Positions 17,644-33,165 of a DNA stretch of 64,000 bases are shown in pieces. A program made the translations under genes and the position numbers. The notes below the pieces were generated by a model, which was not told the origin of the DNA, searched no databases, and worked only from the letters and a program-made list of their open reading frames with translations. The stretch spans positions 68,386,817 to 68,450,816 of the forward strand of contig NC_044986.1 in NCBI RefSeq assembly GCF_008728515.1, written 5' to 3'. The stretch comes from Papio anubis. Its lineage: Eukaryota; Chordata; Mammalia; Primates; Cercopithecidae. Each line of letters begins with the position of its first letter. The stretch's first letter is position 1.

Positions 17644-18311
17644 TGTACAGGTCTGCAGCAACCTCAATCCTTGCCTCCTCAGAAGACAGAATTCAACCAA
17701 GGGGCATAAGGCAGAGTGAGAGACCAAGGCATGTTTTAGAGCAGGATTGAAAGTTTATTAAAAAGTTTTAGAGCAGGAATGAAAGGAAGTAAAGTACACT
17801 TGGAAGAGGGCCAAGCAGGCAACTTGAGAGAGTCAAGTGCACGGCTCGACCTCTGACTTGGGATTTTATATGTTGGCATGCTTCCACGGTTTTGCATTAT
17901 TTCTCCCCTGATTCTTCCCTTGGGGTGGGCTGTCTGCATGCACAGTGGGCTGACAGTACTTGGGAGGGAGCATGCTCAGTGCGTGTACTGAAGTTGGACA
18001 CATGCTCCCTTGAGGCGTTCTTCCCTTAGCAGTGAGTGTTCCTAGAGGAACATACCAGTCAAACTCTACCATTTTGCCTCTTAATGTGCATGCTGGAGCC
18101 CACTCACCCAGCTCCTGAGATCTTACCCAGAAGCTGCTTCAGGTGCTTCTGTCTATTACGAGACTGCCTTTCCCTGGCACTGGCTGAACCACTTATTATT
18201 TTAGAGACAGTTAATAATCACCTGACCATCACCCGATGGTTGCCTGATATTCCTGGCGTTGGGGGGCCCTCTCCTGCCCTGCTCATGTCTCACTAACTGT
18301 CTACTGTAACA
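17644..18311 (-). mobile_element. ERV LTR, minus strand (about 668 bp)
   Basis: On the minus strand it begins TGTTACAG (from 18311) and ends CTGTACA (at 17644). A TATA-like 'catataaaatccc' lies at about 17860-17872, and an AATAAA signal ('tttttaataaactttc') at about 17750-17765. Spacing and order fit an LTR. Boundaries are by the TG/CA rule and the family is not named. Confidence 0.65.
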
Positions 18312-18390
18312 CTCTGACCTCTGATCCCTCTGACCTCTGATACCAGAGGGTCTGGGCCATGTTCTCCTGGGAAAAACTGGAGAAACATGA

Positions 18391-19450
<1,060 letters not shown>

Positions 19451-19654
19451 ATAAATATTTTCCACCCACGTCTGGCCCCAGTCACCCAATTCCCCTTCCT
19501 GGAAGCAACTAGCATATTAATTTCTACGTAATTCTTCTGGGCATACTCCATGCTTCTACATAAAAAGATAGTAATATATTTCTCCCAATCCATTTCACAC
19601 AATGGTAGCCTGCTCTGAACATGATTCTGCCCTTCTGGCACATTCTACTTGCTT

Positions 19655-19885
19655 TGTTTCAGAGATAGGGTATCTCTGTCACCCAGACTAGAGTGCAGTG
19701 ATGTGATCTTGGCTCACTTCAGCCTCGACCTCCCAGGCTCAAGTACCTCAGCCTTCCAAGTAGCTGGGACTACAAACAGGAGCCACCATACCTGGTTAAT
19801 GTTTTTTCATGTAGAGATGGGGACTCCCTGTGTTGCCAGCTCCTAAAGTGCTAGGACTACAGGTGTGAGCCACCATGCTTGGCCC
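19655..19885 (-). mobile_element. Old Alu (AluJ-like), internally deleted
   Basis: A strongly diverged minus-strand Alu with small internal deletions. Both monomer ends remain visible. Confidence 0.8.
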
Positions 19886-20590
19886 TTCTAGCACACTTTA
19901 ATTTTTTTTTTCTGGTATCTTCACAAAGACGGAATGGCACATTTTAAAAGTAAAGATACTAAGAATAAAACACAATATTGTAAGCTTTAAAATGGGCCCC
20001 CAAAATATTTTCCCAAGATGTTTTTTAATTAGTCCCCAAAGATGGGAGAAAAGAGACATAACTAATGTTAAAAAGTTATATCCTCTCTCTTTGATTGTCT
20101 GTAGACAAGTCGCTGTCAGTGGCAGAGATGCAGGACAGAGGGAGAGGCGTGACCCTGCCACCCATGTCCTGCTAAGGCCACGTCTGTAGACAGCCCTGTT
20201 TGCCAAGAGGAGATGCCCCTTCACCTCCCAATCTTGGCCAGGGCTTATTTTTATCCACCCCAGTCACCAGCTAGCCTGGCAGCCCTGTAATTTGGGAGCC
20301 TGGCCACCCCTGTACTATATAATTCCCTGGCAGATGCTCAGACCTTAGGTTGGCCCCTTTGACTTGCATTTTGGTGACGCTCTGTGGCCAGAAGCCTCTT
20401 TGGCAAATTAGGGGTCAGAACTTGGTGCAGTGGAGTCAAAATGGAGGAGGGAGTCTGGGGCCTTTGGATTTTTCACAACTGTCTCGCTTCTACCATCAAA
20501 TTGCATCTGGCCATCCTGGAAATATGAGTGCACCACCACTTCTCAAAGGAGACCAGTTGGTGCTGAGTGTGGGGCTTGCTATAAAAAGGT
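19886..20590. other. Unassigned stretch
   Basis: No family is recognised. Open frames at 19898-20224 (minus) and 20350-20592 (plus) have no recognisable domain. Confidence 0.3.
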
Positions 20591-20884
20591 GAGGCTGGGT
20601 CAGATGTGGTGGCCTGTAATCCTAGAATTTTGGGAGGCCAAGACAGGTGAATTACTGGAGGTCAAGAGTTCGAGACCAGCCTGACCAACAAGGAGAAATC
20701 CTGTCTCTACTAAAAATACTAAAATTAGCCAGGCATGGTGGCACACACCTGTAATCCCAGCTACTCAGGAGGCTGAGGCAGGAGAATTACTTGAACTCGG
20801 GAGGTGGAGGTTGCCGTGAGCCAGATCACACCACTGCACTCCAGCCTGGGTGACAGAGCAAGACTGTCTCAAAAAAAAAAAAAA
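20591..20884 (+). mobile_element. Alu
   Basis: Plus-strand Alu. The flanks 'aaaaggtgaggctgg' and 'aaaagttgaggctga' form the target duplication. Confidence 0.88.
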
Positions 20885-20909
20885 GTTGAGGCTGAAGGAG
20901 CAGCATGAG

Positions 20910-20992
20910 GGGCCAGTGAGCTGAGACTGTGCCATTGCAGTTCAGCCTGGGCAACAAGCGCAAACCTCCATCTCAAAAACAAACAAAAAAAG
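20910..20992 (+). mobile_element. Alu 3'-end fragment
   Basis: Only the last part of an Alu ('gagactgtgccattgcagtt' to 'ctcaaaaacaaac') is present. Confidence 0.7.
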
Positions 20993-21494
20993 ATTATTGG
21001 TAAAATAAAAATGTCTTGAAAATTTAGACATTTGATCTAAATTAGGCAGGTCAGATATTAGGTTTGCTAAATGCTTTAAGGTCATAAACTGCTTCTTTGA
21101 CTTTTAAAAATTGTTCAATTACCTACTTTGGAGTATTAGATTCTAGAAAGGGTTCTTTTTTTTCAACATGTGGTCTCTGGGCAAGATGGTCATCTTGAGA
21201 AACAGAAAAGATAAGAAACGGAAAGGAGAGAAAGAGAGAGAGAAAAGCATTACCTGTGGCAGGGTGGGGAAGGCAAGGTGCTCAGGGAAGCCAGAGAAAA
21301 CCCACCCATTGCAGCGATGCTGAATTAAAAGTTCAGGCAGCCACTTGTCAGTTGCAAAGGGGTCTTTTCCAACAGTCCCATCAGCTCTCAAGTTTCTCCT
21401 TTTGGGGCGGAAAAAGCTCCCCATGTTCCATATCCCTGTACATGCCTAATCCTGTCAACAACAGCCCTCAGCAAACAGTGCAAGGCAGATTAAT
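20993..21494. other. Unassigned stretch
   Basis: AT-rich sequence with a (GA)n patch at 21224-21245. No domain or family recognised. Confidence 0.3.
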
Positions 21495-21658
21495 TCAAAG
21501 AGAATAACAGTTAACATCCTATAGTGCCAAACCCGTTCTTAGCTGAGAGGGACTTTACTGAGGTGGGGGGCCTCTAACTCCCTAAACTTTAGGAAGGGCT
21601 TTAATAACCTTCCTGAGTTGAGACTTGAATCCAAGTTCAGTCAAGTGCCCTTACCTTC

Positions 21659-21775
21659 TTTTTTTTTTTTTTTTTTGGAGATGGAGTCTCGCTCTGTCGC
21701 CAGGCTGGAGTGCAGTGGCGTGATCTTGGCTCACTGCAATCTTCACCTCCCGGGTTCAAGACATTCTCCTGCCTC
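21659..21775 (-). mobile_element. 5'-truncated Alu
   Basis: The minus-strand 3' half of an Alu, with a 'ttacctt' duplication at 21651-21657 and 21776-21782. Confidence 0.9.
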
Positions 21776-22023
21776 TTACCTTTCATTAAGAGGAAGCTTT
21801 AAACTTCTCTATCTTAGGAGAGACTCTAACTCCTCTAAGTTGGGCCTCTAACCCAATCCCACCCTTTACCCAGGTCAATGCACCCCACTTACCTGAAGTC
21901 AACCAATCAGTGCTATAGTCTATTTTCTTTGGGTTGGGGGTCTCCTCAGTATCGTCCCTTCCATGGTTCACCAGAAAGATGTTACCAGAAAGCGGTCCCA
22001 ATCCAGACCACAAGAAAGGGTTC

Positions 22024-22322
<299 letters not shown>

Positions 22323-22674
22323 GGTTCTTGGATCTCACGCAGGAAAGAATTCAAGGCGAGTTCATAAAGTGAAAGCAAGTTTATTAAGAAAGTAAAGGAG
22401 TAAAGAATGGCTACTCCATAGGCAGAGCAGCCAGCCCCGCATTCTGTCTCTTGATAGCATTAACCTCTACTTCCTGGAGTGTCATTTGCTTTCCATTCTG
22501 TTATCGGATCCTGGCCTGTTTCTCCCTAGAGTATAAGCCCCTAGGAAACAGGGACTTAGTCTGCTTTAATCGCAGCTGAATCTTAGCACCTAGAGCGGGG
22601 ATGGCGTGCTGAGGGCAATCAGCTGGTTTCACAGAACAAATTCAGGGGCAAAGTCTGGATCCAAACCCAGGTCT

Positions 22675-23683
<1,009 letters not shown>

Positions 23684-24404
23684 GTTTGCCTGATGCTAAA
23701 TGGTTGCTTTTTCCATCCACCATCCTACTAAAGGAGCACAGTGAGGTTTTGTGATGGAAGGAGGCTGCAGGGTCAGCTGCAGCTGCACTCAGGATTTCAA
23801 CCCAGGTCCTCCAGTCCCAGGCTGTCCTGATGGAGTCCCTAGTGGGTGGGGCCGTAAAAGAGTTTGCTAAACACCCACGCTCCTTCCTCCTACCTCTTGC
23901 CTGGAAAGTTTAAGCAAGGGGATTTGAGTGAATGGTAGACATCTGGGATATTTCTGAGCATGGCAGCAAAACCCATTCCAAGTTCTCCAGCGGGGTAAGG
24001 GTTACTATTGTGGCCAGTCCCTGTATGAAACCTTTGGCTACCTTGGACTGAAGGCCAGTATCCAGTGCCAGGTCTGCAGTCACAGTCAGATGGATCTATG
24101 TGTTCCTCACCAGCTCAAAGCGAATTCTGGTCACCATGGAAACTGGGCCCCTGGGCTTCCTTCTAAGGACATCTTTGGACACCATCCCACCAGCCCAGGA
24201 GCCCCTCCTGCCCAAGCTGGCCCTGAGGAGAGGCTCAGAGTGGCCTGGGGTATCCAGGATGGCAGGGCTGACCTGTTGACCCCGTTTCTGATCAGGATTC
24301 CAAGAAAGGAGAGATTGCCAGGATTCGTGCATTTGGCAGGGGGTTGTGGGTGGCTGGAACCCTGTGCTCAAGGCTGGAGAATGGGCGACTGTAGAGTCAC
24401 TGAT
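23684..24404. other. Unassigned, probably unique sequence
   Basis: No family is recognised apart from MIR-like words near 23790-23830. The 133-codon open frame at 24090-24491 runs into a MIR and has no known domain; I do not call it a gene. Confidence 0.35.
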
Positions 24405-24525
24405 CCAGAGCTACAAGGGACCTTGAGCATCAACTCATTCAATGTCTTTGTTGTCCGGATGGGGAGACTGAGGCCCAGAGAGGGGAACTAACTTGCCCAA
24501 GGTCACACAGGGAGTGTCAGGGTGG
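24405..24525 (+). mobile_element. MIR SINE fragment
   Basis: 'atggggagactgaggcccag', 'aacttgcccaaggtcacaca' and 'gggagt' are the conserved core-to-3' words of MIR. Confidence 0.75.
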
Positions 24526-24754
24526 AAATGGTTTTAGGTTGGATTCCCTGAAGCAGGCCCTGAGTTTAGGATTTGTGTGAAAGTGATTATTTGGAATTCT
24601 TTGGGAGTAGGAAGAGATGGAGGCCAAACAAAGGAGTAATGTCAAGCCATGTACCACAGGTAGGGAGGTGGGGACCCAGTCCTGGAGGGAGCTTAGCTCT
24701 GGAAGCAGCGTGGGTCACACCTATGCAAGTTGTCAGAATTAGAACAGTCACTGA

Positions 24755-25036
<282 letters not shown>

Positions 25037-25059
25037 AAATAGTCACTAACATTTAAAAA

Positions 25060-25490
25060 CAAAACAAACAAACAAACAAAAACCTGACAAATAGAGCCAG
25101 AGAAGGCCACGAAGAGATGGTTCTCATGCTTGTATGCCTGATAACAAAAACTATCACAAAAGACTGCAAAACCACAGCCTTGCACAAAGGCCAATCACAA
25201 CCTTACACAAAAATTCCTTCTGCAAGGACATCTGCCTGGCAACTGCCTGTCCAAACTTGAACTGGCGTCACCATGTTACTGATCTTTGTAGCCAAGGATA
25301 ATTATTTCAAGACAATTATGTAATCCTCCTCATTTTTCCCTTTAGAAACCTCTGTCTTCCTTTACCTCCCTGAATACCCACATAGTTTACTATGGCTGCA
25401 TATTCCCAAAGCAATGCTCCATTTCCAAATACATTCCTTTTCTTTTGGAGAGCCTCTCTCTGTTATTTAGGTTGACACATCTCAAAGCTG
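25060..25490 (+). mobile_element. Possible ERV1 LTR remnant
   Basis: The arrangement 'ccttgcacaaaggccaatca', 'ttacctccctgaatac' and 'tctgttatttaggttgac' resembles the U3-to-U5 text of class I LTRs. An (AAAC)n patch precedes it at 25058-25081. Weak call. Confidence 0.3.
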
Positions 25491-26087
25491 TACTGATCAG
25501 GTGACAAGGGAGCTGGAAATTCTATGGCTCCCCACGTGCTAGCTGTTGACAAAAATCTGCCCCAGGAGACCGTGAATTCCCAGGTCCTTCCGGGGCTCCC
25601 TCCTGAGCACAAGCCAGGGAGGTGATGCAGCCCAGGACAGTCCTTCAACAAAGAGACGCAGGCACTGGCTGCGGGGGGTGGAGCACACAGGGAGAGGGTG
25701 GCCCAGGGAGGTGGAAGTGGGCGGTGGAAGCAGATCTCACGGTCTTAGAGTTCACCTTGTGGTTCTTCCTCAGGGCCAGGGAGAAGTGGAAATCTGATGT
25801 CAGGGAGAAGGTGTGATCATGGTGGTCAGCTAATATTAGTTAATAGTAGAGCTGGCCCGTAACCAACCCCGACCACACCCGCGAGCTCCTTATCTTACCT
25901 CGCAGATGTTCTCATCCCACCCCACCCCGAGCCGCCGGGAAACCGTGAGTGCGAAGCCATTATAAGCAAGAGTGGAGCATTAACAGGCAAATGTTTCGGA
26001 CAGCCATTGCGTCTAGCCCAACCGAATACTGGCTCTGCAACAGGCGTTCTCAGGAAATGCCCAGAGGCCGCTTCAGAAATGCTCAGA
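25491..26087. other. Unassigned stretch
   Basis: No family or gene recognised. Confidence 0.3.
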
Positions 26088-26380
26088 GGGCCAGGCCAGA
26101 AAGTGGCTCACACCTGTAATCCCAGCGCTTGGGAGGCCGAGGTGGGTAGATCACAAGGTCAGGAGTTTCGAGACCAGCCTGGCCAACATGGCAAAACCCC
26201 ATCTCTACTAAAAATACAAAAATTAGCCAGGCATAGTGGCACATGCCTGTAATCCCAGCTACTCAGGAGCCTGAGGCAGGAGAATTGCTGAGAGGCAGAG
26301 GTTGCAGTGAGGTGAGATCGCACCACTGCACTCCAGCCTGGGCGACAGAGTGAGATCCCATCTCAAAAAAAAAAAAAAAT
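26088..26380 (+). mobile_element. Alu
   Basis: Plus-strand Alu ending in 'ctcaaaaaaaaaaaaaa'. It is followed at once by another Alu in the same orientation. Confidence 0.9.
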
Positions 26381-26390
26381 TTTTTTTCTT

Positions 26391-26716
<326 letters not shown>

Positions 26717-26729
26717 CCCGGGGGCTTCA

Positions 26730-26890
26730 GCCTCAGGCAGCCCCAAGCCCAGATGCCAGTTCCGCCACCTTCTGGCTGTGACCTTTCTGAGTCTCAGGTT
26801 CCTCATCTTTAAGATGGGACAATAGCGGACTCTACACTGTAGGTACTTAGCACAAGGCTGGCGCAAAGTATGAGGCTTACTACTACCGTC
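26730..26890 (-). mobile_element. MIR SINE fragment
   Basis: 'gccaccttctggctgtgacc', 'tcaggttcctcatctttaag' and 'atgggacaatagc' are antisense MIR words. Confidence 0.75.
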
Positions 26891-27359
26891 ATTGTGTGAG
26901 ACGCAGGGAGAGGAATCCCTTTATACCCAGGGACACCACGGAAGGCTTTGCAGAGGAAGGATGCTTAACGCAGGTTTTATGGTGATTCCATTTGCCCCCT
27001 TCACACCCCATTCATTCTCTGCACTTCTCAGCCTGCTGTGTGCCAAAGAACTGGACCACTACAGGTGGCATCACCTGGGCCCTGTCCTCTGGCTTCTAGT
27101 TGGGCTCAGCCTATGAAAGGCACTGGCAGGAGATGGAAGCAGGGAGGTGAGAGAAATGGGGATATTTACTCCTCCCAGATCCAGCTCTCCCTGGCTCCAG
27201 TAGCCCCCTACCTCTTCTTGCCCCAAAGACCTTCAAGCTTCCCCCAAGTGCTAGTCCCTGGATAGTTCCCATATCTTGGTACCCCCCAACCCTGCCGACA
27301 TCTCTGTCCTCTGTCCTTTCATGAGAGCATCTTAAATGTGCCAGGACCTTAACCAAATA
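26891..27359. other. Unassigned stretch
   Basis: No repeat family is recognised in most of this stretch. Open frames on both strands at 27038-27422 show no domain. Confidence 0.3.
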
Positions 27360-27450
27360 AGGTTGGAATTGGTATCCCTGGTGAAGAGGGAACAGCATGT
27401 GCAAAGACCCAGAGGCATTCATTCATTCATTCATTCATTCATTCATTCAT
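27360..27450 (-). mobile_element. L2-type 3' fragment with (ATTC)n
   Basis: 'gaagagggaacagcatgtgc' and the (ATTC)n run at 27417-27450 resemble the antisense 3' end of L2. Confidence 0.55.
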
Positions 27451-27654
27451 CATTATGTAGGACTGGCCACAAAATTTGTGGGGCCCTGTGAAAAATAAAA
27501 ATGAGGGTATGTTTTTTCGAATTGTTGAGAACTTCAAGACAGCATCAGCAGAACATACAAGTGCAAAGCCCTTCTAAGCCCAGGGCCCTGTGCAGTTGCA
27601 CAGGTTGCACACGCATGAAGCTGGCTCTGAATTCATCAAAGTTTGACAAATATC

Positions 27655-27990
27655 TTGTAGGAACCAAGCACTGGACCAAATACTGGGGATGCATTGGGAC
27701 CAAGACAGATAAGAACAGGGGCCTTGGAGCAGGCAGCCTGGTGGGCAGTAAAGCAGGTCTCACTGCGGGAACTGCAAGAGTTTCAGGGTTGAAATGTAAG
27801 GTGTGAAATGGGGAGTGCCTGAGAGACAGAAGGTCCAAGTGCCCCACAGAGTGGTACTCTGTAGACAGCGAGGGGATTGGATTGGAGGAGGAGAACTAGA
27901 GGCACAGAGGCCCTCAGGGCTCTGTGATGGTCTAGAAGAGAGATGAACAAGGCGTGAGCAGGGCCAGGCAGATAGAGAGGAGGGCACATG
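27655..27990 (-). mobile_element. L2-like fragment
   Basis: Diverged antisense L2 text ('accaagcactggaccaaata', 'ctggggatgcattgggacca'). Confidence 0.4.
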
Positions 27991-28283
27991 AGTTATCTGA
28001 TTCTAGAAATAACCAGCCAGTGCCCAGTCCTGGGGACCGAAGGGAAAGGTGACCACATGAGACTCCACAGACCAGACTCTGGCCTGCTCACTGATCCGCA
28101 TAGCCTTGGGTGTCTATTATCTCTTAAGGCCTCAGTTTCCCCTTCCATATATCAAGGACATGGTGCCATGGCTCTGAGCACCCTCCCTGCTTGGGATTCT
28201 GAAACGGGGAGCAAAACTGAGTGCTCTGTGCTCCAGCTTCGCTTCTGCCCCTCTGACTTCTGTGCACACATTGGTCTGGTGCG
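27991..28283. other. Unassigned stretch
   Basis: MIR-like words only ('cactgatccgcatagccttg', 'ggcctcagtttccccttcca'). No gene seen. Confidence 0.3.
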
Positions 28284-28508
28284 TTTGGAGGCTCACTGCA
28301 ACTCCACCTCCCAGGTTCAAGCTCTTCTCGTGCCTCAGCCTCCTGAGTAGCTGAAACTACAAGCACACCACCACACCTGGCTAATTTTTGGTAGAGATGG
28401 GATTTCACCATATTGGCCAGGCTGGTCTCAAACTCCTGACCTCAAGTGATCCACCCGCCTTGGCCTCCCAAAGTGCTGGATTACAGATGTGAGCCACCGC
28501 GCCTGGCC
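28284..28508 (-). mobile_element. Alu lacking its 3' end
   Basis: A minus-strand Alu starting inside the right monomer ('gaggctcactgcaactccac') without a poly-T, so the Alu 3' end is missing. Confidence 0.85.
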
Positions 28509-28675
28509 CATATCATTATTTTGGGGGTTAAATTCCAAACTCCAGTTTTGGAGACACACATACATGCAAAACCATAGCAGTAGGTCTTTTCTCCAAATAC
28601 AGTCTCTCTGGGGGTTAGGGCTTCAACATATGAATGTGGCAAAGTGGGCAACAATTGTGTCCATCACAGGGGGAA
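28509..28675 (-). mobile_element. MLT1-like LTR fragment
   Basis: 'gggttagggcttcaacatat' and 'caattgtgtccatcacag' are the antisense 5' part of an MLT1-type LTR. Diverged. Confidence 0.5.
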
Positions 28676-28797
28676 TTTGGAGAAAGGCAAAAACTACATT
28701 CTGCCATTTTCATCTTCCCAGAATAAGAGAGGCTCTGGGGACAGCCCACACAGGTCAGCTACCCAGGACGTGGAGCAAAATGGAGCAATTACGGGTG

Positions 28798-29195
28798 CTA
28801 TGGTTGAATGTTTGTCCTCTCCAAAACTCATGTTGAAATTTAACCCCCAAAGGGACAGTACTGAGAGGACTTTAAGAGGTGATTAGGTCATGAAGGCTCT
28901 GCCCATTAATGGATTAATGGATGAAAGGACTAATGAGTTATCATGGGTGTGGGATGGTGGCTTTACAAGAAGAAAAGAGATCTGAGCCAGCACACTGAGG
29001 CCCTTTTCCGCGTGATGCCCTGCACCACCTCAGGACTGCAGGGAGTCTCTGTTAGCAAAAAGGTCCTCACCAAATGTGGCCCCTTGCCTTGGACTTCTCA
29101 GCCTCCATAACCGTAAAAAGTAAATTTCTTTTCTTTACCAATTATCCAGTTTCAGGTATTCTGCTACAAGAAACAGAAATGGAGAAGGACATGAG
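28798..29195 (+). mobile_element. MaLR-type LTR
   Basis: Ordered words 'ctatggttgaatgtttgtcc', 'aactcatgttgaaatttaac', 'gatgccctgcaccacctcag' and 'aattatccagtttcaggtat' fit a complete but diverged ERVL-MaLR-type LTR on the plus strand. Confidence 0.65.
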
Positions 29196-29284
29196 AAGAG
29201 ATCTGGGGGATAAAGGAAGAGTCCAGAGCATCAGAAAGCCCCCATGGTTGGGTCCTGCCGACCTCTGCCTGTCTTCTCCTCCTC

Positions 29285-29712
29285 ATGCCTACTGCCTCTC
29301 CCTGCATGCTCCAGCAACAGCAAACTGCTTCTCATTTTCCCTGCACATACCACACTGCTCCTGGCCTCTTGCCTTGGCTCACACAGTGTTGACTGTCTGT
29401 AATGCCTTTCCTCCCTCCCTACCCACTTCTCTCCATTTCAACTAAGAGCTTGTCCTTATTTTATCCCTTTGCACTTATACCTTAGGCCTCTCCTTCTCTA
29501 GAAAGTCTTTCTAGATGTCCAGGTGGCTGCAGGGACCTGCCTGCATGCACATGTATATATATATATGCATTCATGTGCACGCACACTCTCATGCCACCCA
29601 CCTACGCCTCCTCATTGCACTTGCCTTATTGCATTGTAATTGTTTCTTTGTGAATCCCCCCACTAGACTGTAAGCTCTCTGAAGGCAAGCAAGGTTTGTG
29701 CCTCATCACTTG
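29285..29712 (+). mobile_element. L2 LINE 3' region
   Basis: Sense L2 words appear in order: 'tccctgcatgctccagcaac', 'ctgtaatgcctttcctccct', 'attgcattgtaattgtttct' and 'cccactagactgtaagctct'. A (TA)n patch lies at 29552-29563. Confidence 0.7.
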
Positions 29713-29784
29713 CAGCAGACTGGATCATTGCTCTCAATTTTTCATTCCCTTCTTGACTTATCTTCATTGAATTATCCAGCTATG

Positions 29785-30172
29785 CCATATCATGGCTTCA
29801 CAGTGGGCAGAATATACATCTCTGCCTCAGTGACTTTAGATTTGGGTATGGGATTTGCTTTGGCCAATTATATAAGCGGAAGTCTTCATTGTGCCTGTGT
29901 GGTTTGGCCCATCTCCTGTACTCATACTCCTGTAATCTATCTTGAGAAGAACATATACCAGGGTAGCCACTGGGCCAAGTAGAATGTGGAGATATGAGTA
30001 GACTTGAACCCAATCCAAAGCCTGGTCCTAGGGCCAACCAACTCATGGTCTGAAACAGAACCCTGCTGACCCACTGACCTGTGAATGAGGAAAACAAATA
30101 TTTGGTGTTGTAAACCACCCAGATTTGGAGGATGTTTGTTACATGGCACTACGGCAGCAATAGCTAACTAAG
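29785..30172 (+). mobile_element. ERVL/MaLR-type LTR remnant
   Basis: 'gctttggccaattatataag' and the end 'tggcactacggcagcaatag' followed by 'ctaactaagaca' fit an old ERVL or MaLR LTR. Subfamily unclear. Confidence 0.45.
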
Positions 30173-30629
30173 ACATCATTCATCCTTGTGTTCCCAAGCA
30201 GAGTCCTAGACTAAAAGATATTCACTGAATAAAGAAGCAAATATGTTCATTGATCTAAAACATGTAGTATGAGTGTTCTCATAGGTCCTCTGCTTTTTTC
30301 CAAGTGGATAGTAATGGCTTTTTTCACAGGGTTGATGTGAATATTAAATGATACAATATAGGTAGAGCTCTTGGTACTTTGCCCTAAGTAAGTGACATTT
30401 TTCTTCCTTCCTCTCCACCCCTTGACTTCTTTAAGTGAGCTCCTAGGCTAAAGTTATTAGAGGCAAAGGAAGTACTCTAGGCTACTGAACCTCTGAGCCC
30501 TCTGACCTCTGTGGGGGAGCCTCTTTGTGCTCTTCTTCTCCCTCCCTCTCTTTTGCCCCTAGGATTCTTCCCTGAGTCACTGCCTAACTGGTTTTTCCTT
30601 GCCTAGAAAAAAAGATTTGCCCTAGATTC
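30173..30629. other. Unassigned stretch
   Basis: No family or gene recognised. Confidence 0.3.
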
Positions 30630-31284
<655 letters not shown>

Positions 31285-31362
31285 ATAATTATTTGTTTTA
31301 TATATATTACTTATTGTTTCTGAACCATCTGAGAGGAAATGGCAAAAATCATAACCCTAAAT

Positions 31363-31827
31363 TAAGGGAGGAGACCACCTCTCATATAACTTCTGCCTAA
31401 TTTCTGCCTCAAAGGAAAGAGAAAGTAGGAGTTAAAGAAAAGGCAGAAGTGAAATTAATAGTCAGACAGCCCGGTACCACACCCCAGGCCTGGTAGTTAA
31501 AGATTGAGCCCTGACCTAATCGCTTATGTTATCTATAGATTCCAGACATTGTATGAGGAAGCATCGCGTAACTCCCTGATCGGTTCTATTCTGTTCTGAT
31601 CACCAGTGCATGCAGCCCCAGTCATGTAGCCCCTGCTTGCACAATGTATTGTGACCCTTTCATGGGAACCCCTTAGTTAGTTGTAAGCCCTTAAAAGGGA
31701 CAGGAATCTTGACTTCAAGGAGCTCGGATCTTGAGATGCGAGTCTACCGATGCTCCTAGCTGATTAAAGCCTATTCCTTCCTGAAACCGGTGTCTGAGAG
31801 GTCTTGTCTAAGACCGGTGCTGCTACA
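31363..31827 (+). repeat. 5' LTR of the HERV-E-like provirus
   Basis: Starts 'taagggaggagacc' (expected TG mutated to TA, also in the 3' copy) and ends 'tgctaca'. Both LTRs share 'tgattaaagcctattccttc', whose ATTAAA is the probable polyadenylation signal, and 'gcccttaaaagggacaggaa', a TATA-like region. Confidence 0.9.
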
Positions 31828-31830
31828 TTT

Positions 31831-31848
31831 CTTGGTTCCCTGACTGGG
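31831..31848 (+). promoter_or_regulatory. Primer-binding site, tRNA-Glu type
   Basis: 'tggttccctgactgggaa' lies three bases after the LTR. It differs at one position from the complement of the tRNA-Glu 3' end, which is what defines the 'E' group of human ERVs. Confidence 0.75.
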
Positions 31849-32450
31849 AAGTGAGGTGATTAATGGAAGGTCAACACAGCCCCTTAGGCGACTTAGGCCT
31901 GCCCTGTGGAGCATCCCTCGGAGGGACTCCGGCTGGCTTTAGTGACGCAAATCCTGAGAGCCTCCCAGGTGGGCAATTGCCCCAGTGGAACGCCTCTCCA
32001 GAGCACGGCACAGTAGGCTCCTGCAGAGGATTAATGCAGCAGCTGAGCACTGGGAAGGAATCAGCGCTTAGAGTCTGGACATCTGGAACATGGTAAGACC
32101 GGTCTTGGAACTTGGCCACTCCATCTGAGTGGAAGCGTGGCCTGATCACCCACAGCGTGCCTTTATCGGCACCTTGGTTTTGGTTTTGATTTTGACTAGA
32201 TTTGCACAGTTTTGGTAGATTTCAGTATTTACTTTCGGATATGAACTGTTTTGGTTTTGATTTCAGTTCTGACTTGGCTCAAATTGCTTAATGAATGAGT
32301 AACTCCTTATCCCTACTTTGGTTTTAATGTGAATTGCTTGGTGAGCAGGTGACTTTTTGCCCCTTTTTCCCTTCCCTCTTTGTGGTAAGAGTGTTGTTTT
32401 GTCCCCTGAGAGAGGAGTAAAACACAAATAAGCCTACCCCTTTAGGAACT

Positions 32451-33165
32451 ATGTTAAAGAATTTCGAGAAAGGATTCAATGGGGACTATGGAATCGCTAT
32501 GACACCTGGAAAGCTTAAGGCTTTGTGTGAGATAGATTGTCTGGCATTAGAGGTGGGATGGAAGGAAGCCTAGACAGGTCCCTAGTTTCAAAGGTATGGC
32601 ATAAAGTGACTGGTAAATCAGGACACCCAGATCAGTTTCCATACATAGATACTTGGTTGCAACTGGTTTTAGACCCCCCACAGTGATTAAGCAGACAGGC
32701 AGCAGTAGTACTAGTGGCAAAGGGACAGACAGCCAAGGAAGAAAGAGTAGCTCCACTCCCGCAGGTACCTCCCCTAGGGGAAGAGGAAGGAGAGAGGAGA
32801 ACAGCAGCATAAGTGGCTCGCAGAGGCAAGGAAAGACCAGCAGAGAGAAAAAGAGAGAGACAGAAAGAGAGAGAGGGGAAAGAGAGCGAGAGAAAAGAGA
32901 GAGACAGAGGACAAGAGAGAGGATAAGAGGCAAAGAGAGAAAGAAAGAGAGAGAAACAGACAGAGAGACAAAGAGGGAGTCAAAGAGAGAGAAAGGGGCA
33001 AAGAGAGAGAGGAAGAGACAGAGACAAAAAGAAAGTCAAAGAGAGAGAGAGATAGAAAGTCAAAGAGAGAAAGAGAGAGATATACAAGTAGTTAAGAAAA
33101 AAACAGTGTACCCTATTCCCTTAAAAGCCAAGGTAATTTTAGAACCTATAATTAATAATTAAAGG
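32451..33165 (+). pseudogene. gag: gag remnant (HERV-E-like provirus)
   Basis: An ATG at 32451 opens a matrix-like frame of 40 codons that ends at TAG 32571-32573. Gag-like text continues in other frames to about 32690. After that the sequence becomes an almost pure purine tract (about 32830-33095), and the 169-codon frame at 32653-33162 is a run of Arg, Glu, Lys and Ser. In related viruses this part of gag is a charged, Arg/Glu-rich segment, so the tract may be an expansion of it. Capsid and nucleocapsid are not recognised. Non-functional. Confidence 0.6.

Noticed and set aside
24090..24491. 133-codon plus-strand open frame as a possible host gene
   Set aside because: No recognisable domain, no splice or promoter context, and its 3' part is a MIR fragment. 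A minus-strand frame of similar size overlaps it.
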